Numbered from the stretch's first letter, positions 36,517 through 44,838 are shown. The stretch: DNA of 64,000 nt from Chitinophaga pendula (GCF_020386615.1 NZ_CP077769.1:682001-746000); one strand, 5' to 3'. The notes: generated by a model from the letters alone, not told the origin. Translations and numbers: made by a program.

Positions 36517-38511
36517 ATGAAAAGAATCTTATTCACGGCAACCATACTATTCAGTGTGATCCATGCAAATGCACAGTTCACATACGACTATCTGAAGGCC
36601 GCCGATAACTATTATAAAAGGGCCGACTACGCCTCTGCTGCTCAGTATTATGAAAAATACCTGGGCAACCGTAAAAAGGTACGCAAAGAGGCCTATAACC
36701 CCTACGTAGCTCAGGGTTCTGTATTGAAACCTGTAGCTAACGCCAGCAGTGAACAACAAGCCGTATATCAGCTGGCAGATAGCTACCGCCAGCTCAACAA
36801 CTACCAAAAGGCGGCCCCCTGGTACGAAGAAGTGTTGGAGTTCGATAAAACCAAATATCCGCTAGCGCCATATTACTACGCTACCTCCCTGCGAGCGCTG
36901 GCGAAATATGCGGAGGCAGAAAAAGCATTCAGCTATTTCCTGGAAGGATACAGCACAGAAGATAAATATCGTACAGCTGCCGAACGCGAAGTGAAAAACC
37001 TGCGCTTTATTCAGGAACAGCTGGGCAAAAAGGATTTACACCTTTATACCATCAACAAAGCAGGTGCAGGCTTGAATGCAACAGGCGCAAGCTACGCACC
37101 CGTATGGCTCGATGAAAACAAATTGCTCTTCACTTCCACCCGCCCGGATAACAAATCCGGAAGCCATGTGTACATCAACAGGGTATACCAAGCTGAAGTA
37201 GTGAACGGCGTAGCTGGTAAGATCACAAAAACCGAACTACCACAACCTGCTGCCGGCCACCAGGGCGTAGTAAGCCTCACACCAGACGGACAGGCACTGT
37301 TCCTAACCCGCTGGACAATTGCAAATGGTAAAAAGACGTCCGCTATCTATACCAGCAAAAGAAATGGAGATAAATGGAGCGACCCCGTATTGCTGGATGC
37401 TACTATCAATGTACCTGGTGCCAACACCCAACAGCCCTTTGTATGGCCTGATGGTAAGTTCCTGTTGTTTGCCAGCGACAGAAGCGGTGGCTATGGCGGA
37501 TTCGATATCTGGTATGCACCTATCAGCGAAGATGGAAAAGTAGGACCTGCTGCTAACCTGGGAGAGGTGATAAATACCCCCGATAATGAACAAGCGCCTT
37601 TTTACTATGCGCCCACCGCAACATTAGTATTCTCCGGCGATGGCCGCGTAGGCATGGGTGGATATGATTTCTTCTACAGCAAAGGATCTATCGGCAAATG
37701 GTCCGAGCCGGTGAATTTCGGTCACCCGGTCAACTCCATAAAGGATGATATCTATTTCGTAAACAGAGGCACCGTAAAGAACATCCTCGAAGAGGTGTTC
37801 CTCAGTTCCGATCGCTCCGCAGAATGTTGCCTGGAACTGTTCTCACTACATCGTGACAGACTGCCCAAAAAGATATCAGGTATAGTGGTAAGCTGCGATG
37901 GCCATACACCACTGCCCGGTGCCACCGTCAATATCGTCGATCCCGCACAGGATAATAAGATCATACATACACAGATCACAGGCGCAGATGGTTCCTACGC
38001 ATTCAATCTGCCGGACTACCAGCCATTGAAGGCAGAAGCCGTAGCAGATGGATACCATGGTAATACATTGCAGGTAAGCGTGCCGGCAGATGATGAATCG
38101 CTGACGCTGACCACACCGGAGCTTTGCCTGGTGAAGATCGTGACGCCTGCCAAACCAGAAATACTGGAAAATGTGTATTACGACTTCAACGTAGCCACTT
38201 TACGTCCGGAATCATATCCGGCATTGGATAAACTGGTAGAAGTACTCAACCAGCATCCGGAAAGAGTGATCGAACTCAGTGCGCACACGGATAGCAAAGG
38301 AGGTAAGAAATTCAATCAGCGCCTGTCTGAAGCGAGAGCGAAAAGCTGCCTGGAATACCTGGTGGAAAAAGGTATCGATCGTAGCCGCCTCAAATACAAA
38401 GGATATGGAGCAAGCAAACCAATCGCTCCTAACGAAAATCCTGATGGTACAGACAATCCGGAAGGTCGTCAGCAAAACAGACGTACCGAGTTTACGGTGT
38501 TGAGTAATTAA
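36517..38511 (+). CDS. OmpA-family protein with TPR, WD40-like (PD40) and carboxypeptidase-regulatory domains
   Basis: 664 residues. After the signal peptide (to about NANAQ) come TPR-like helices (about 25-170: YYKRADYASAAQYYEKYL, QLNNYQKAAPWYEEVLEF), a PD40 propeller (about 190-425: LLFASDRSGGYGGFDIWY, FSGDGRVGMGGYDFF), a carboxypeptidase-regulatory domain (about 443-520) and a C-terminal OmpA peptidoglycan-binding domain (about 548-662: YYDFNVATLRPESYPALD, LSAHTDSKGG, RLSEARAKSCLEYL, QQNRRTEF). The architecture is that of PorE-like T9SS accessory proteins. There is no lipobox, so it is periplasmic. It sits between two PorP/SprF genes and probably links the outer-membrane complex to the cell wall. 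Confidence 0.92.
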   Translation: MKRILFTATILFSVIHANAQFTYDYLKAADNYYKRADYASAAQYYEKYLGNRKKVRKEAYNPYVAQGSVLKPVANASSEQQAVYQLADSYRQLNNYQKAAPWYEEVLEFDKTKYPLAPYYYATSLRALAKYAEAEKAFSYFLEGYSTEDKYRTAAEREVKNLRFIQEQLGKKDLHLYTINKAGAGLNATGASYAPVWLDENKLLFTSTRPDNKSGSHVYINRVYQAEVVNGVAGKITKTELPQPAAGHQGVVSLTPDGQALFLTRWTIANGKKTSAIYTSKRNGDKWSDPVLLDATINVPGANTQQPFVWPDGKFLLFASDRSGGYGGFDIWYAPISEDGKVGPAANLGEVINTPDNEQAPFYYAPTATLVFSGDGRVGMGGYDFFYSKGSIGKWSEPVNFGHPVNSIKDDIYFVNRGTVKNILEEVFLSSDRSAECCLELFSLHRDRLPKKISGIVVSCDGHTPLPGATVNIVDPAQDNKIIHTQITGADGSYAFNLPDYQPLKAEAVADGYHGNTLQVSVPADDESLTLTTPELCLVKIVTPAKPEILENVYYDFNVATLRPESYPALDKLVEVLNQHPERVIELSAHTDSKGGKKFNQRLSEARAKSCLEYLVEKGIDRSRLKYKGYGASKPIAPNENPDGTDNPEGRQQNRRTEFTVLSN

Positions 38512-38519
38512 TGCAAAGC

Positions 38520-38564
38520 ACCGGCTGCCTGCCTGACCTGGTAACGATCAGTCAGTCAGCCGGT
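38520..38564 (+). other. Long imperfect hairpin after the OmpA-family gene
   Basis: A 17-bp stem with two mismatches (38520-38536 and 38548-38564, arms ACCGGCTG... / ...CAGCCGGT) lies between the OmpA-family and second PorP/SprF genes. No T run follows. As with the hairpin at 31182, this suggests differential transcript stability within one operon. Confidence 0.5.
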
Positions 38565-38593
38565 ACCTAGCCTCTCCGACAAATACGTTGCAA

Positions 38594-39628
38594 ATGAATA
38601 AGAAATATCTTGTGATGATCCTGCTGGTAATGACTGTATATATTAACGGTCACGCACAGCAACAACCGCACTACACACAGTATATCATGAATACCTTCAT
38701 TGTCAACCCGGCAGTAGCAGGTATTGAGAACTACTGGGATGTACGTGCCAGCCATCGCCATCAATGGGCAGGGCTGAACGGATCTCCTGTCACCACTTAT
38801 CTGACCGTACATGGTCCACTGCGTAAATCCGATTTTCCACATTCTTCTCCAACAGGTTTTGATCCTCAGGGCGAAAATCCCCGCGGAAAAGCATACTGGA
38901 AAGACTATGAAGCGCCAGAACCACACGCCGGCGTAGGCCTCACCGTTATCAATGATCGCACCGGCCCACTAAGCAGGTTCTCTGTAGCAGGTACGTATGC
39001 ACACCATATTGGTATAGCTCCGCGTACCGCACTGAGCGCCGGTATTTCCGTAGGAATGCAATCCATATCATTGGATGCCCGCAAACTCAATTTGCTGGAC
39101 CCCAACGATCCGGCAATCGGTGGATACGGACAGCTGAATCGCTGGAAACCCGACATCAGCGCAGGCCTATGGCTTTACTCCGCTGACTATTTCGCGGGTA
39201 TCTCCGCACAAAATATCGTTCCATTCGATATAAAATTCGATAACGATCGTATCACCGCCGATTCCGTAAAACGGGGTAAACTGCTCCCTCACCTCTTCTT
39301 CACCACCGGCTATCGCCTATGGCTGAATGAAGACCTGACATTGCTGCCTTCCGTAATGGTAAGATATATGTCTTCCATCCCCGTAAGTTTCGACGTGAAC
39401 GCAAAAGTACAATACCGGGATCGCGTATGGGGCGGAGCTTCCTATCGCATCAACGACGGATTTGCTGCTATGCTGGGCGTTAATATCAATGCTACTTTCA
39501 ATATAGGATACTCCTATGATTATACCGCTTCATCGCTGAACAATGTGAGCCGGGGTACACATGAGATCATGATCGGTCTGCTGTTAGGAAATGGCTACCG
39601 CGATCTGTGCCCGAGAAATGTCTGGTAA
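38594..39628 (+). CDS. PorP/SprF-family type IX secretion outer membrane protein, second copy
   Basis: 344 residues from ATG 38594 (an upstream TTG is not needed). A signal peptide ends near NGHAQ. The family start PHYTQYIMNTFIVNPAVAG is followed by RASHRHQWAGL, and the protein ends DLCPRNVW. It is only distantly similar to the first copy, with an insertion rich in Pro and Gly near residue 80-115 (HGPLRKSD through EPHAG). Two adhesins and two PorP/SprF genes in one cluster suggest one partner per adhesin. Confidence 0.92.
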   Translation: MNKKYLVMILLVMTVYINGHAQQQPHYTQYIMNTFIVNPAVAGIENYWDVRASHRHQWAGLNGSPVTTYLTVHGPLRKSDFPHSSPTGFDPQGENPRGKAYWKDYEAPEPHAGVGLTVINDRTGPLSRFSVAGTYAHHIGIAPRTALSAGISVGMQSISLDARKLNLLDPNDPAIGGYGQLNRWKPDISAGLWLYSADYFAGISAQNIVPFDIKFDNDRITADSVKRGKLLPHLFFTTGYRLWLNEDLTLLPSVMVRYMSSIPVSFDVNAKVQYRDRVWGGASYRINDGFAAMLGVNINATFNIGYSYDYTASSLNNVSRGTHEIMIGLLLGNGYRDLCPRNVW

Positions 39629-39705
39629 CAAAATGACAAACACACCATTGTTCATCAATAGTCGAGAGTACCGCACCACTTTTTTCATAAACTAAAATCA
39701 ATTGT

Positions 39706-40263
39706 ATGAAACACAGGTCATGTAAATTTCCCTATGCGATCTTATTAATGTTGGCAGTGTTCTTTGCCGCCTGTTCCAAGGATGGAAGCCAGGGCCCCGC
39801 CGGTCCTGCCGGTCCTGCAGGCCCCGCTGGTCCCGCTGGCCCAACAGGTCCCGGAGGTACCGCCAATGTAATATACTCCTCCTGGCTCGATGTTAAATAC
39901 GAAACCAATCAGGACTCCGTTACCTGGGTGGCTAGTATCAATGTACCCAAACTCGACCAGGCAATACTTACCACCGGCGATGTAAAGGTGTATGTTAACC
40001 TCAGTGGCGCTACCACCCCTCGCATTATCTCATTGCCCTACTTCGATGGAGACCTGATCATCAATGTTACCTCCTCCGAAAAGAAGATACAACTGGTTAG
40101 CAACGGCAATGTAGGTACAGCTACCAACGCCTCCGGTGTTAAAATACAACAGGTAAGATACGTCCTCATCCCCGGTGGCACCACCGCCAGAACAACAAAT
40201 GGCAACGTAGTGAACTGGAAAGACTACGATCAGGTGAAAACATACATGGGTTGGAACGACTAA
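39706..40263 (+). CDS. Lipoprotein with a short collagen-like Gly-X-Y segment
   Basis: 185 residues. Lipoprotein signal LLMLAVFFAAC, followed directly by a collagen-like run of seven Gly-Pro-X triplets starting at residue 30, then a beta-rich domain of about 130 residues. Proteins of this form (a lipobox, a short collagen stretch, a small beta domain) are common and uncharacterised in Bacteroidota; the collagen part may trimerise the domain on the surface. It follows the second PorP/SprF gene by 77 bases with no terminator visible, so it may belong to the same transcript. Confidence 0.85.
   Translation: MKHRSCKFPYAILLMLAVFFAACSKDGSQGPAGPAGPAGPAGPAGPTGPGGTANVIYSSWLDVKYETNQDSVTWVASINVPKLDQAILTTGDVKVYVNLSGATTPRIISLPYFDGDLIINVTSSEKKIQLVSNGNVGTATNASGVKIQQVRYVLIPGGTTARTTNGNVVNWKDYDQVKTYMGWND
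39793..39858 (+). repeat. Gly-Pro-X coding triplet repeat
   Basis: Nine-base units of the form GGN-CCN-GCN, repeated about seven times, encode the collagen-like segment. Such runs can vary in length by slippage. Confidence 0.8.
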
Positions 40264-40441
40264 AATATTAATCACCCGGCCGGGGGCAGTCGAAATTACT
40301 GTAAGCCGGGATAACTTACTAATAGCCCCCCGAATAGCAAAAAAAGGCCGCTTTGTTTAGAGCAGCCCTAACTTTTGAAACTGGCAATTACCTATAAAAG
40401 GGTATCATATTTTTTAATCATTACAGTTTGTTGCAGCATCT

Positions 40442-41047
40442 ATGAACAGATATCGTGATTTGCAGGACGAAGAATTGATCCGGTTATACATCGCCGGCAA
40501 TAACAGTGCCTTTTCCACCCTCGTACATAGGCACAAAAAAAGAATCTTCACCACCATCATGCTCCTGGTTAAAGACAGGTGCCTGGCTGAAGATATCTTT
40601 CAGGAAGTGTTCATTAAAATCATAAATGCCCTGAAAGATGGCCACTATACTGACAACCAGCGCTTCATCGCCTGGGCAGCAAGGATCGCACACAACTGCT
40701 GTATCAGCCATTTCAGAAAGACAAACGTCCGCCCCGCAGTAATACTGGGATACCGCGACGAGATCTGCGAAATGGTATACTACACCGAGCAGAGCGCAGA
40801 AAAAAGAATGGTCACCGAAGAAATACAGAAAGAAGTACAGGATATGCTCGACCAGCTGCCAGCCGCCCAACGGGAAGCCCTCATCCTCCGTTATTATGCC
40901 GATCTCAGTTATAAAGAAATTGCTCAGGTCGTAAATGTAGGTATCAATACCGCACTAGGCCGTGTAAGATATGCTTTGATGAATCTACGCAAAATGATGG
41001 AACAGGAACAACTATGCCAGGAACTGCTCCCTCTGGGAGGATTTTAG
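40442..41047 (+). CDS. ECF sigma-70 factor without adjacent anti-sigma gene
   Basis: 201 residues. Region 2: FSTLVHRHKKRIFTTIMLLV, then AEDIFQEVFIKIINAL and FIAWAARIAHNCCISHFRK. Region 4: LDQLPAAQREALILRYYADL followed by SYKEIAQVVNVGINTALGRV. It is closer to the RpoE-like than to the FecI-like Bacteroidota group, judged by region 4. No FecR or zinc-binding anti-sigma gene lies next to it. It directly follows the T9SS adhesin cluster on the same strand; in Porphyromonas the ECF factor SigP controls T9SS genes, which makes a regulatory link worth testing (inference). Confidence 0.9.
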   Translation: MNRYRDLQDEELIRLYIAGNNSAFSTLVHRHKKRIFTTIMLLVKDRCLAEDIFQEVFIKIINALKDGHYTDNQRFIAWAARIAHNCCISHFRKTNVRPAVILGYRDEICEMVYYTEQSAEKRMVTEEIQKEVQDMLDQLPAAQREALILRYYADLSYKEIAQVVNVGINTALGRVRYALMNLRKMMEQEQLCQELLPLGGF

Positions 41048-41073
41048 ATCCTCCCAGGGGTAGAGTCCTGAAT

Positions 41074-41115
41074 AAAGTGGATGCTGCAGCTTATGCTGCC
41101 GGCATTCACTTTTTC
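41074..41115 (+). terminator. Terminator of the ECF sigma gene
   Basis: An 11-bp stem with one wobble (41074-41084 and 41102-41112) is followed by T5. A second, shorter hairpin (41033-41057) overlaps the stop codon just upstream. Confidence 0.8.
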
Positions 41116-41148
41116 TCCCGTATCCAAACTGTAATGACACTGTAGTAA

Positions 41149-41185
41149 TACCGTGGAGACAGGTACCGCACCTGCCTCCACGGTA
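41149..41185 (-). terminator. Strong hairpin just after the lectin gene
   Basis: A 16-bp stem (41149-41164 and 41170-41185) with one mismatch and a 5-base loop begins three bases past the stop codon of the minus-strand lectin gene and lies between convergent genes. On the + strand it is followed by TCTTT. Confidence 0.75.
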
Positions 41186-41188
41186 TCT

Positions 41189-41653
41189 TTAATGACCTCC
41201 CGTATTCGTACTCCATACCACCACTGCATAATAAGATAAAACAAGATTACCATCATCCTGCAGATAGAGATAAGAGGTAGGATACCCAAAAGTCCCCGAA
41301 GTCCAGAACAAGTATCCGTTGATACCGTGCAACCCCAGACTGCCACTCGTATTCAGCCGCGCTTCATATACTCCCAGCCCCGCCGTACGCGTCTCCCATA
41401 GTACAGCGCCCGTATCCCGGATATACAGTTTCAAATTGCCGTTAGGCGTAAGTAACAGGATAAACTTCCCGTTCGCAGAAAGTAAGTATTGCGTCAATTG
41501 TAATGCCTCTCCGGCATACAGGTAAGGCGTGGCATGCGCACGCCGTCCGCCGTTCCCGGCATAACCGGCCGTACCCGCAGCAACCGGTAGATGAAATGAT
41601 AGCATACCGGTAAGGAACATCAACAGATAAAGCAAATATTTTTTGTACAGCAT
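41189..41653 (-). CDS. Secreted bulb-type (mannose-binding) lectin-domain protein
   Basis: 154 residues from ATG 41653, chosen because a signal peptide follows (MLYKKYLLYLLMFLTG); the open frame extends upstream without sense. The mature part is a beta-prism II bulb lectin with three sub-repeats: LTPNGNLKLYIRDTGAVLWE, LNTSGSLGLHGINGYLFW and LQDDGNLVLSYYAVVVWSTN. The mannose motif is Q-x-D-x-N-x-V-x-Y; the third repeat reads Q-D-D-G-N-L-V-L-S, with the last Tyr replaced, and the other two are degenerate. It follows a paralogous lectin gene by 77 bases on the same strand. No sorting domain is present. Confidence 0.85.
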   Translation of the reverse strand: MLYKKYLLYLLMFLTGMLSFHLPVAAGTAGYAGNGGRRAHATPYLYAGEALQLTQYLLSANGKFILLLTPNGNLKLYIRDTGAVLWETRTAGLGVYEARLNTSGSLGLHGINGYLFWTSGTFGYPTSYLYLQDDGNLVLSYYAVVVWSTNTGGH

Positions 41654-41730
41654 ATCGTTCTTTTTAACTGCAGGGCAAATAAAACCCACACCTGCAGCGG
41701 GTGAAAAAATGAAAGTCAGCAGGGAGGAGA

Positions 41731-42186
41731 TCAACTTTCCGCCGTATTGGTACTCCAGATGATAGTAGTACCATCGTAGATCACAAGGTTGCCAGTGTCC
41801 AGCAACTGCAGGAAAGCACCGGGGTACGTGTTGGTGGGTGTAGTGGTAATGATAAGATTGTTGCGGTCCAGCAGCGCCAGCGATCCGTTCGGAGACATCC
41901 ATATGCGGAAGTACTCCGTATGCCCGCCGGTATTGGTCTGCCAGAGTATACTGCCGTCTAGCTTATAAAGTACCAGGTTACCGTCCGTCTGCATAAAAAG
42001 ACTGTACCTGCCGTTGGCAGACACCAGATATTGCCCTTGTACTAAAGACTCTCCAGAACTAAGGACAGCGGTATATGGTGCACGTTGCACAGGCTGCTTC
42101 ACCTGGGCTTGCGTAACAACAGGAGCGAATAAAGACAACATCACAGATAACACTGCCAAATAAAATAAATAGGGGATAGAGCGCAT
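41731..42186 (-). CDS. Secreted bulb-type (mannose-binding) lectin-domain protein
   Basis: 151 residues from ATG 42186; the signal peptide runs to about VTQAQ. The mature part has three bulb-lectin sub-repeats. The first, FMQTDGNLVLYKLDGSILWQ, has a complete Q-x-D-x-N-x-V-x-Y mannose-binding motif. The second (MSPNGSLALLDRNN) is degenerate, and the third reads LQLLDTGNLVIYDGTTIIWS, a partial match. It is upstream of and probably cotranscribed with the paralogous lectin at 41189. It is divergent from an AraC-type regulator. Possible roles are binding of mannosides or an antagonistic function like that of lectin-type bacteriocins, which also use this fold; neither is shown. Confidence 0.87.
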   Translation of the reverse strand: MRSIPYLFYLAVLSVMLSLFAPVVTQAQVKQPVQRAPYTAVLSSGESLVQGQYLVSANGRYSLFMQTDGNLVLYKLDGSILWQTNTGGHTEYFRIWMSPNGSLALLDRNNLIITTTPTNTYPGAFLQLLDTGNLVIYDGTTIIWSTNTAES

Positions 42187-42436
42187 GTCAGAATGATTTA
42201 ATAGGGTACATAGTTTACAAATGGATAGCAAGCAGGTAGACAACGGTCGGTGGAGATCGTACGGGCATGGTTACAGCTTTTGGAATAATAGGATTGATGA
42301 TTGAATACCGGCATATACCCGCCGGACAATAAAGATAACAACCTCGCCTTGTCGGAGCGCTACACCAGGCTGGCATTCCAGGCACAGTATGAGGGCTGCC
42401 CGATATGCCTTATCTTGCATAGGCAAACAGACCAAT

Positions 42437-43465
42437 ATGGAAGAGGCAAGGACACTGATCGCAATGAACCTATTGGCATATGCCGTACAACGGGATGTGT
42501 CCCCAGCCACATTATGCGAAAAAGCAGGCGTAGCGCTGACCCAGTTACAAAACGGGAAAAAAGGAGTATTGGACGACCAACAATTTCACCGGCTCTGGAC
42601 CAGCGCAGCCGCCCTGACAGGCGATGCGTGTTTTGGACTGCATTTCGGCGAGTCACTACAGGTCGCAGCACTGGGTGTAGTCGGCCAGATCATCCAGACC
42701 AGCGCCACCGTAGGAGATGCTCTCACCCAAGCCGCCGGTATGACCCACCTGATCACCGACCAGTTCGGCCTGGAGGTCACTCACAACAATACTTCCTTTA
42801 CCGTCCGGTTCATCCCTCACACTACACATGTCGCTGCCCGGGACCCCGCTTTCCGGCAGATAATGGACTTTTATATGGTCTTCGCCCTACATGAACTGGA
42901 TGGCCTGACCTTGAAAAAGATCAGACCCCTACATGTAAGTTATCCCCACCTGCCGGCAGCTCACCAGCAGGAATATAACCGCCTGCTCCGCTGCGATAGC
43001 ATACGCCAAGACAATCAGTATACCATCGTCATGGAAAAATCCTGCTGGTCTGTCCCCATCATTACCGCTAATTACGAACTGCAAGCCGTCCTGCTGAAGA
43101 AAGTCAGCGATATGATGGATGCCGGCAATGGTGACCTCAAAACAAGGATACGCAACTTCCTCCTGGCAAACGCCTACCTCGGTATACCCACCTTGGAAGC
43201 CATTGCCGCCAACCTCAATACCAGCGCCAGAAGCCTCCAACGCAAACTCAAAGAAGAAGGCAGCAGCTACCAGGAGATCGTCGATGCCGTTCGCAGATCC
43301 CTGACCTTACATTATCTCCAGTCCGGAGACTATCCGCTCAAAGAAATATCCTACATGCTGGGCTATAACGAACGAAGCGCCTTCAACCGCGCCTTCAAAC
43401 GATGGACCGGCGCCACCCCGCTGGACTATAAAAAGAACCAGCAATATAATTCGGTTGTTAATTAA
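42437..43465 (+). CDS. AraC-family regulator with arabinose-binding-like (OruR/ArgR-type) N-terminal domain
   Basis: 342 residues from ATG 42437; longer readings start in frame at 42389 but add no family sequence. The N-terminal domain (about 20-210) matches the AraC-associated ligand-binding type found in OruR-like regulators (FHRLWTSAAALTGDACFGLH). The C-terminal AraC DNA-binding domain (about 235-335) has both helix-turn-helix motifs: LEAIAANLNTSARSLQRKLK and LKEISYMLGYNERSAFNRAF, followed by KRWTGATPLDYK. It is divergent from the lectin pair, which it may control. The ligand is unknown. Confidence 0.92.
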   Translation: MEEARTLIAMNLLAYAVQRDVSPATLCEKAGVALTQLQNGKKGVLDDQQFHRLWTSAAALTGDACFGLHFGESLQVAALGVVGQIIQTSATVGDALTQAAGMTHLITDQFGLEVTHNNTSFTVRFIPHTTHVAARDPAFRQIMDFYMVFALHELDGLTLKKIRPLHVSYPHLPAAHQQEYNRLLRCDSIRQDNQYTIVMEKSCWSVPIITANYELQAVLLKKVSDMMDAGNGDLKTRIRNFLLANAYLGIPTLEAIAANLNTSARSLQRKLKEEGSSYQEIVDAVRRSLTLHYLQSGDYPLKEISYMLGYNERSAFNRAFKRWTGATPLDYKKNQQYNSVVN

Positions 43466-43552
43466 ATTTTATATGTTTGTTGCTCGTATTGTTTCGTTAA
43501 CAGGCTCTCAAATTTTTTTTTTACTACGCAGCATACATGGTAAGTGCCCCTG

Positions 43553-43560
43553 TACTTTTG
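43553..43560 (+). promoter_or_regulatory. -7 promoter box
   Basis: TACTTTTG matches TAnnTTTG and lies 65 bases before the ATG of the small gene at 43626. No strong -33 TTTG is seen. Confidence 0.4.
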
Positions 43561-43625
43561 AATCGTAGCGCCCCGGGCACTAGACTAACAATAAAATAAC
43601 CTTTTTACCATGATAATGACTTCTT

Positions 43626-43958
43626 ATGGCAACTGCTATACTTTATCCCACACCATTAGGTCATACAGAACGTAAAGACCTGATTAAAAAGTTATGGATA
43701 CTGTTCCGCTCAGAAGGCGTACATCACGATATACGCGAATACGCCGTAATGATAGAAGCCCTGCTGGCAGAATACGGAGTATACTTTGAAAAAGCAGACA
43801 AATTCAACGCCAGCGAATTGGCTCCTTACGAACATGATGTTAAAAACTGGTTCTATGAAGTAATAAACACAGTCGCTATGTCGGACAATTTCAGGGATTT
43901 TTACGCGGCAGCGCAAGGCGCGCTGGACTTCTCCCGCTCTCATAACCCATTCCGCTAG
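43626..43958 (+). CDS. Small protein of unknown function
   Basis: 110 residues, no signal peptide or membrane segment. It is rich in aromatic and charged residues and predicted helical (RKDLIKKLWILFRSEG, MIEALLAEYGVYFEKADKF, VKNWFYEVINTVAMSDNF). I do not recognise the family. It has its own promoter-like box, lies between an AraC regulator and a DnaA domain IV protein, and shares their strand. Codon use is like that of its neighbours, which supports a real gene. Confidence 0.7.
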   Translation: MATAILYPTPLGHTERKDLIKKLWILFRSEGVHHDIREYAVMIEALLAEYGVYFEKADKFNASELAPYEHDVKNWFYEVINTVAMSDNFRDFYAAAQGALDFSRSHNPFR

Positions 43959-44109
43959 CAATATCACAACACTGCGGCAAATGGTCCATACCCGCCACGC
44001 AGTATTATCAGAAACAACATGATGCAGAGAATAACACCCGTCTCTCAATCATCACCTGGCACTTTATCAATACCCTAAAACAGAAAACTGTACTTCAATT
44101 AGCAAGCAT

Positions 44110-44307
44110 ATGAAGGCGCAAACACAAAGTACAAATCATCTGCAGGATCGCTGGAACGCATTGCCACTGGCAATAGACCACCTGCAAAAAAGCGATAACG
44201 CAATAACGGAATCCCAAAACACCGTATCGCACGAATCGCACAATAACCAGGAAGATCGCAACATAACACCCGCGATCCCTTCAGAGAATATCTCAGATCA
44301 TCAGTAA
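44110..44307 (+). CDS. Possible small hydrophilic protein upstream of the DnaA-like gene
   Basis: 65 residues rich in Asn, Gln, Ser and His, with no recognisable fold. Its stop codon (TAA) directly abuts the ATG of the DnaA domain IV gene at 44308, which would allow translational coupling. The low-complexity composition leaves open that it is not a gene. Confidence 0.4.
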   Translation: MKAQTQSTNHLQDRWNALPLAIDHLQKSDNAITESQNTVSHESHNNQEDRNITPAIPSENISDHQ

Positions 44308-44751
44308 ATGTATAGACATATGGAATTATCAATTGTACAAGCAGTACGCCTGCACCACATCTTGCAGGAAGCCGAGAAGAGCATACTGGAAGAAACGGGA
44401 CTGCAGGTAGCTGTTGAAGTGAAACGAACCTACACCAGCCTGAGCATCGCAGCAATTGCCGCACAGGTCTGTCTGCAGCTAAATATCCCCATGCAGCTGC
44501 TACTGTCCGGTTCCAGGCAATGTGAAGTAAAAGAAGCCAGGCACCTCATCATGTATCTGTGCCGTAAATACATTAAAGGAATCACCCCCGGTGCCATCGG
44601 GCGCCAACTCGGAAGAGACCGCACCACCGTACTGCACGCCTGGTCCGTAATAGAAGATCGTATCTACTGCCGCGACGAACAGGTACTCAGAAAATTGGCA
44701 CTCGCTGAAACAGAAATAGCAGACATGATACATCCCGTCGGTCAAGGCTGA
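44308..44751 (+). CDS. Stand-alone DnaA domain IV (DnaA-box-binding) protein
   Basis: 147 residues; a second in-frame ATG is at 44320. From about residue 45 the sequence follows the DNA-binding domain of the replication initiator DnaA: a helix SIAAIAAQVCLQLNI, the basic loop SGSRQCEVKEARHLIMYLCR, the turn GITPGAIGRQLG, and the signature GRDRTTVLHAW at 102-112. In classical DnaA the signature is GRDHTTV-x-HA, where Asp, His and Thr contact bases; here His is Arg (R105), the rest is kept. The ATPase domain is absent. It may occupy DnaA-type boxes as a regulator or competitor (inference). No oriC features are nearby. Confidence 0.85.
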   Translation: MYRHMELSIVQAVRLHHILQEAEKSILEETGLQVAVEVKRTYTSLSIAAIAAQVCLQLNIPMQLLLSGSRQCEVKEARHLIMYLCRKYIKGITPGAIGRQLGRDRTTVLHAWSVIEDRIYCRDEQVLRKLALAETEIADMIHPVGQG

Positions 44752-44797
44752 ATAACCAACATCCCTTATTTAACAACGAATGCCTGATGTACCGCCC

Positions 44798-44828
44798 GAC
44801 GCCTGGCCACACGCCGGGCGTCATTATT
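44798..44828 (+). terminator. Terminator after the DnaA-like gene
   Basis: A 10-bp stem GACGCCTGGC / GCCGGGCGTC (one G.T wobble) with a 5-base loop is followed by ATTATTTA. It lies 47 bases after the stop codon. Confidence 0.75.
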
Positions 44829-44838
44829 TAATCCCCCC

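Noticed and set aside
42301..42894. 197-codon + frame overlapping the AraC gene start
   Set aside because: Basic, Arg/Pro-rich translation with no fold features; the AraC frame is unmistakable over the same bases.
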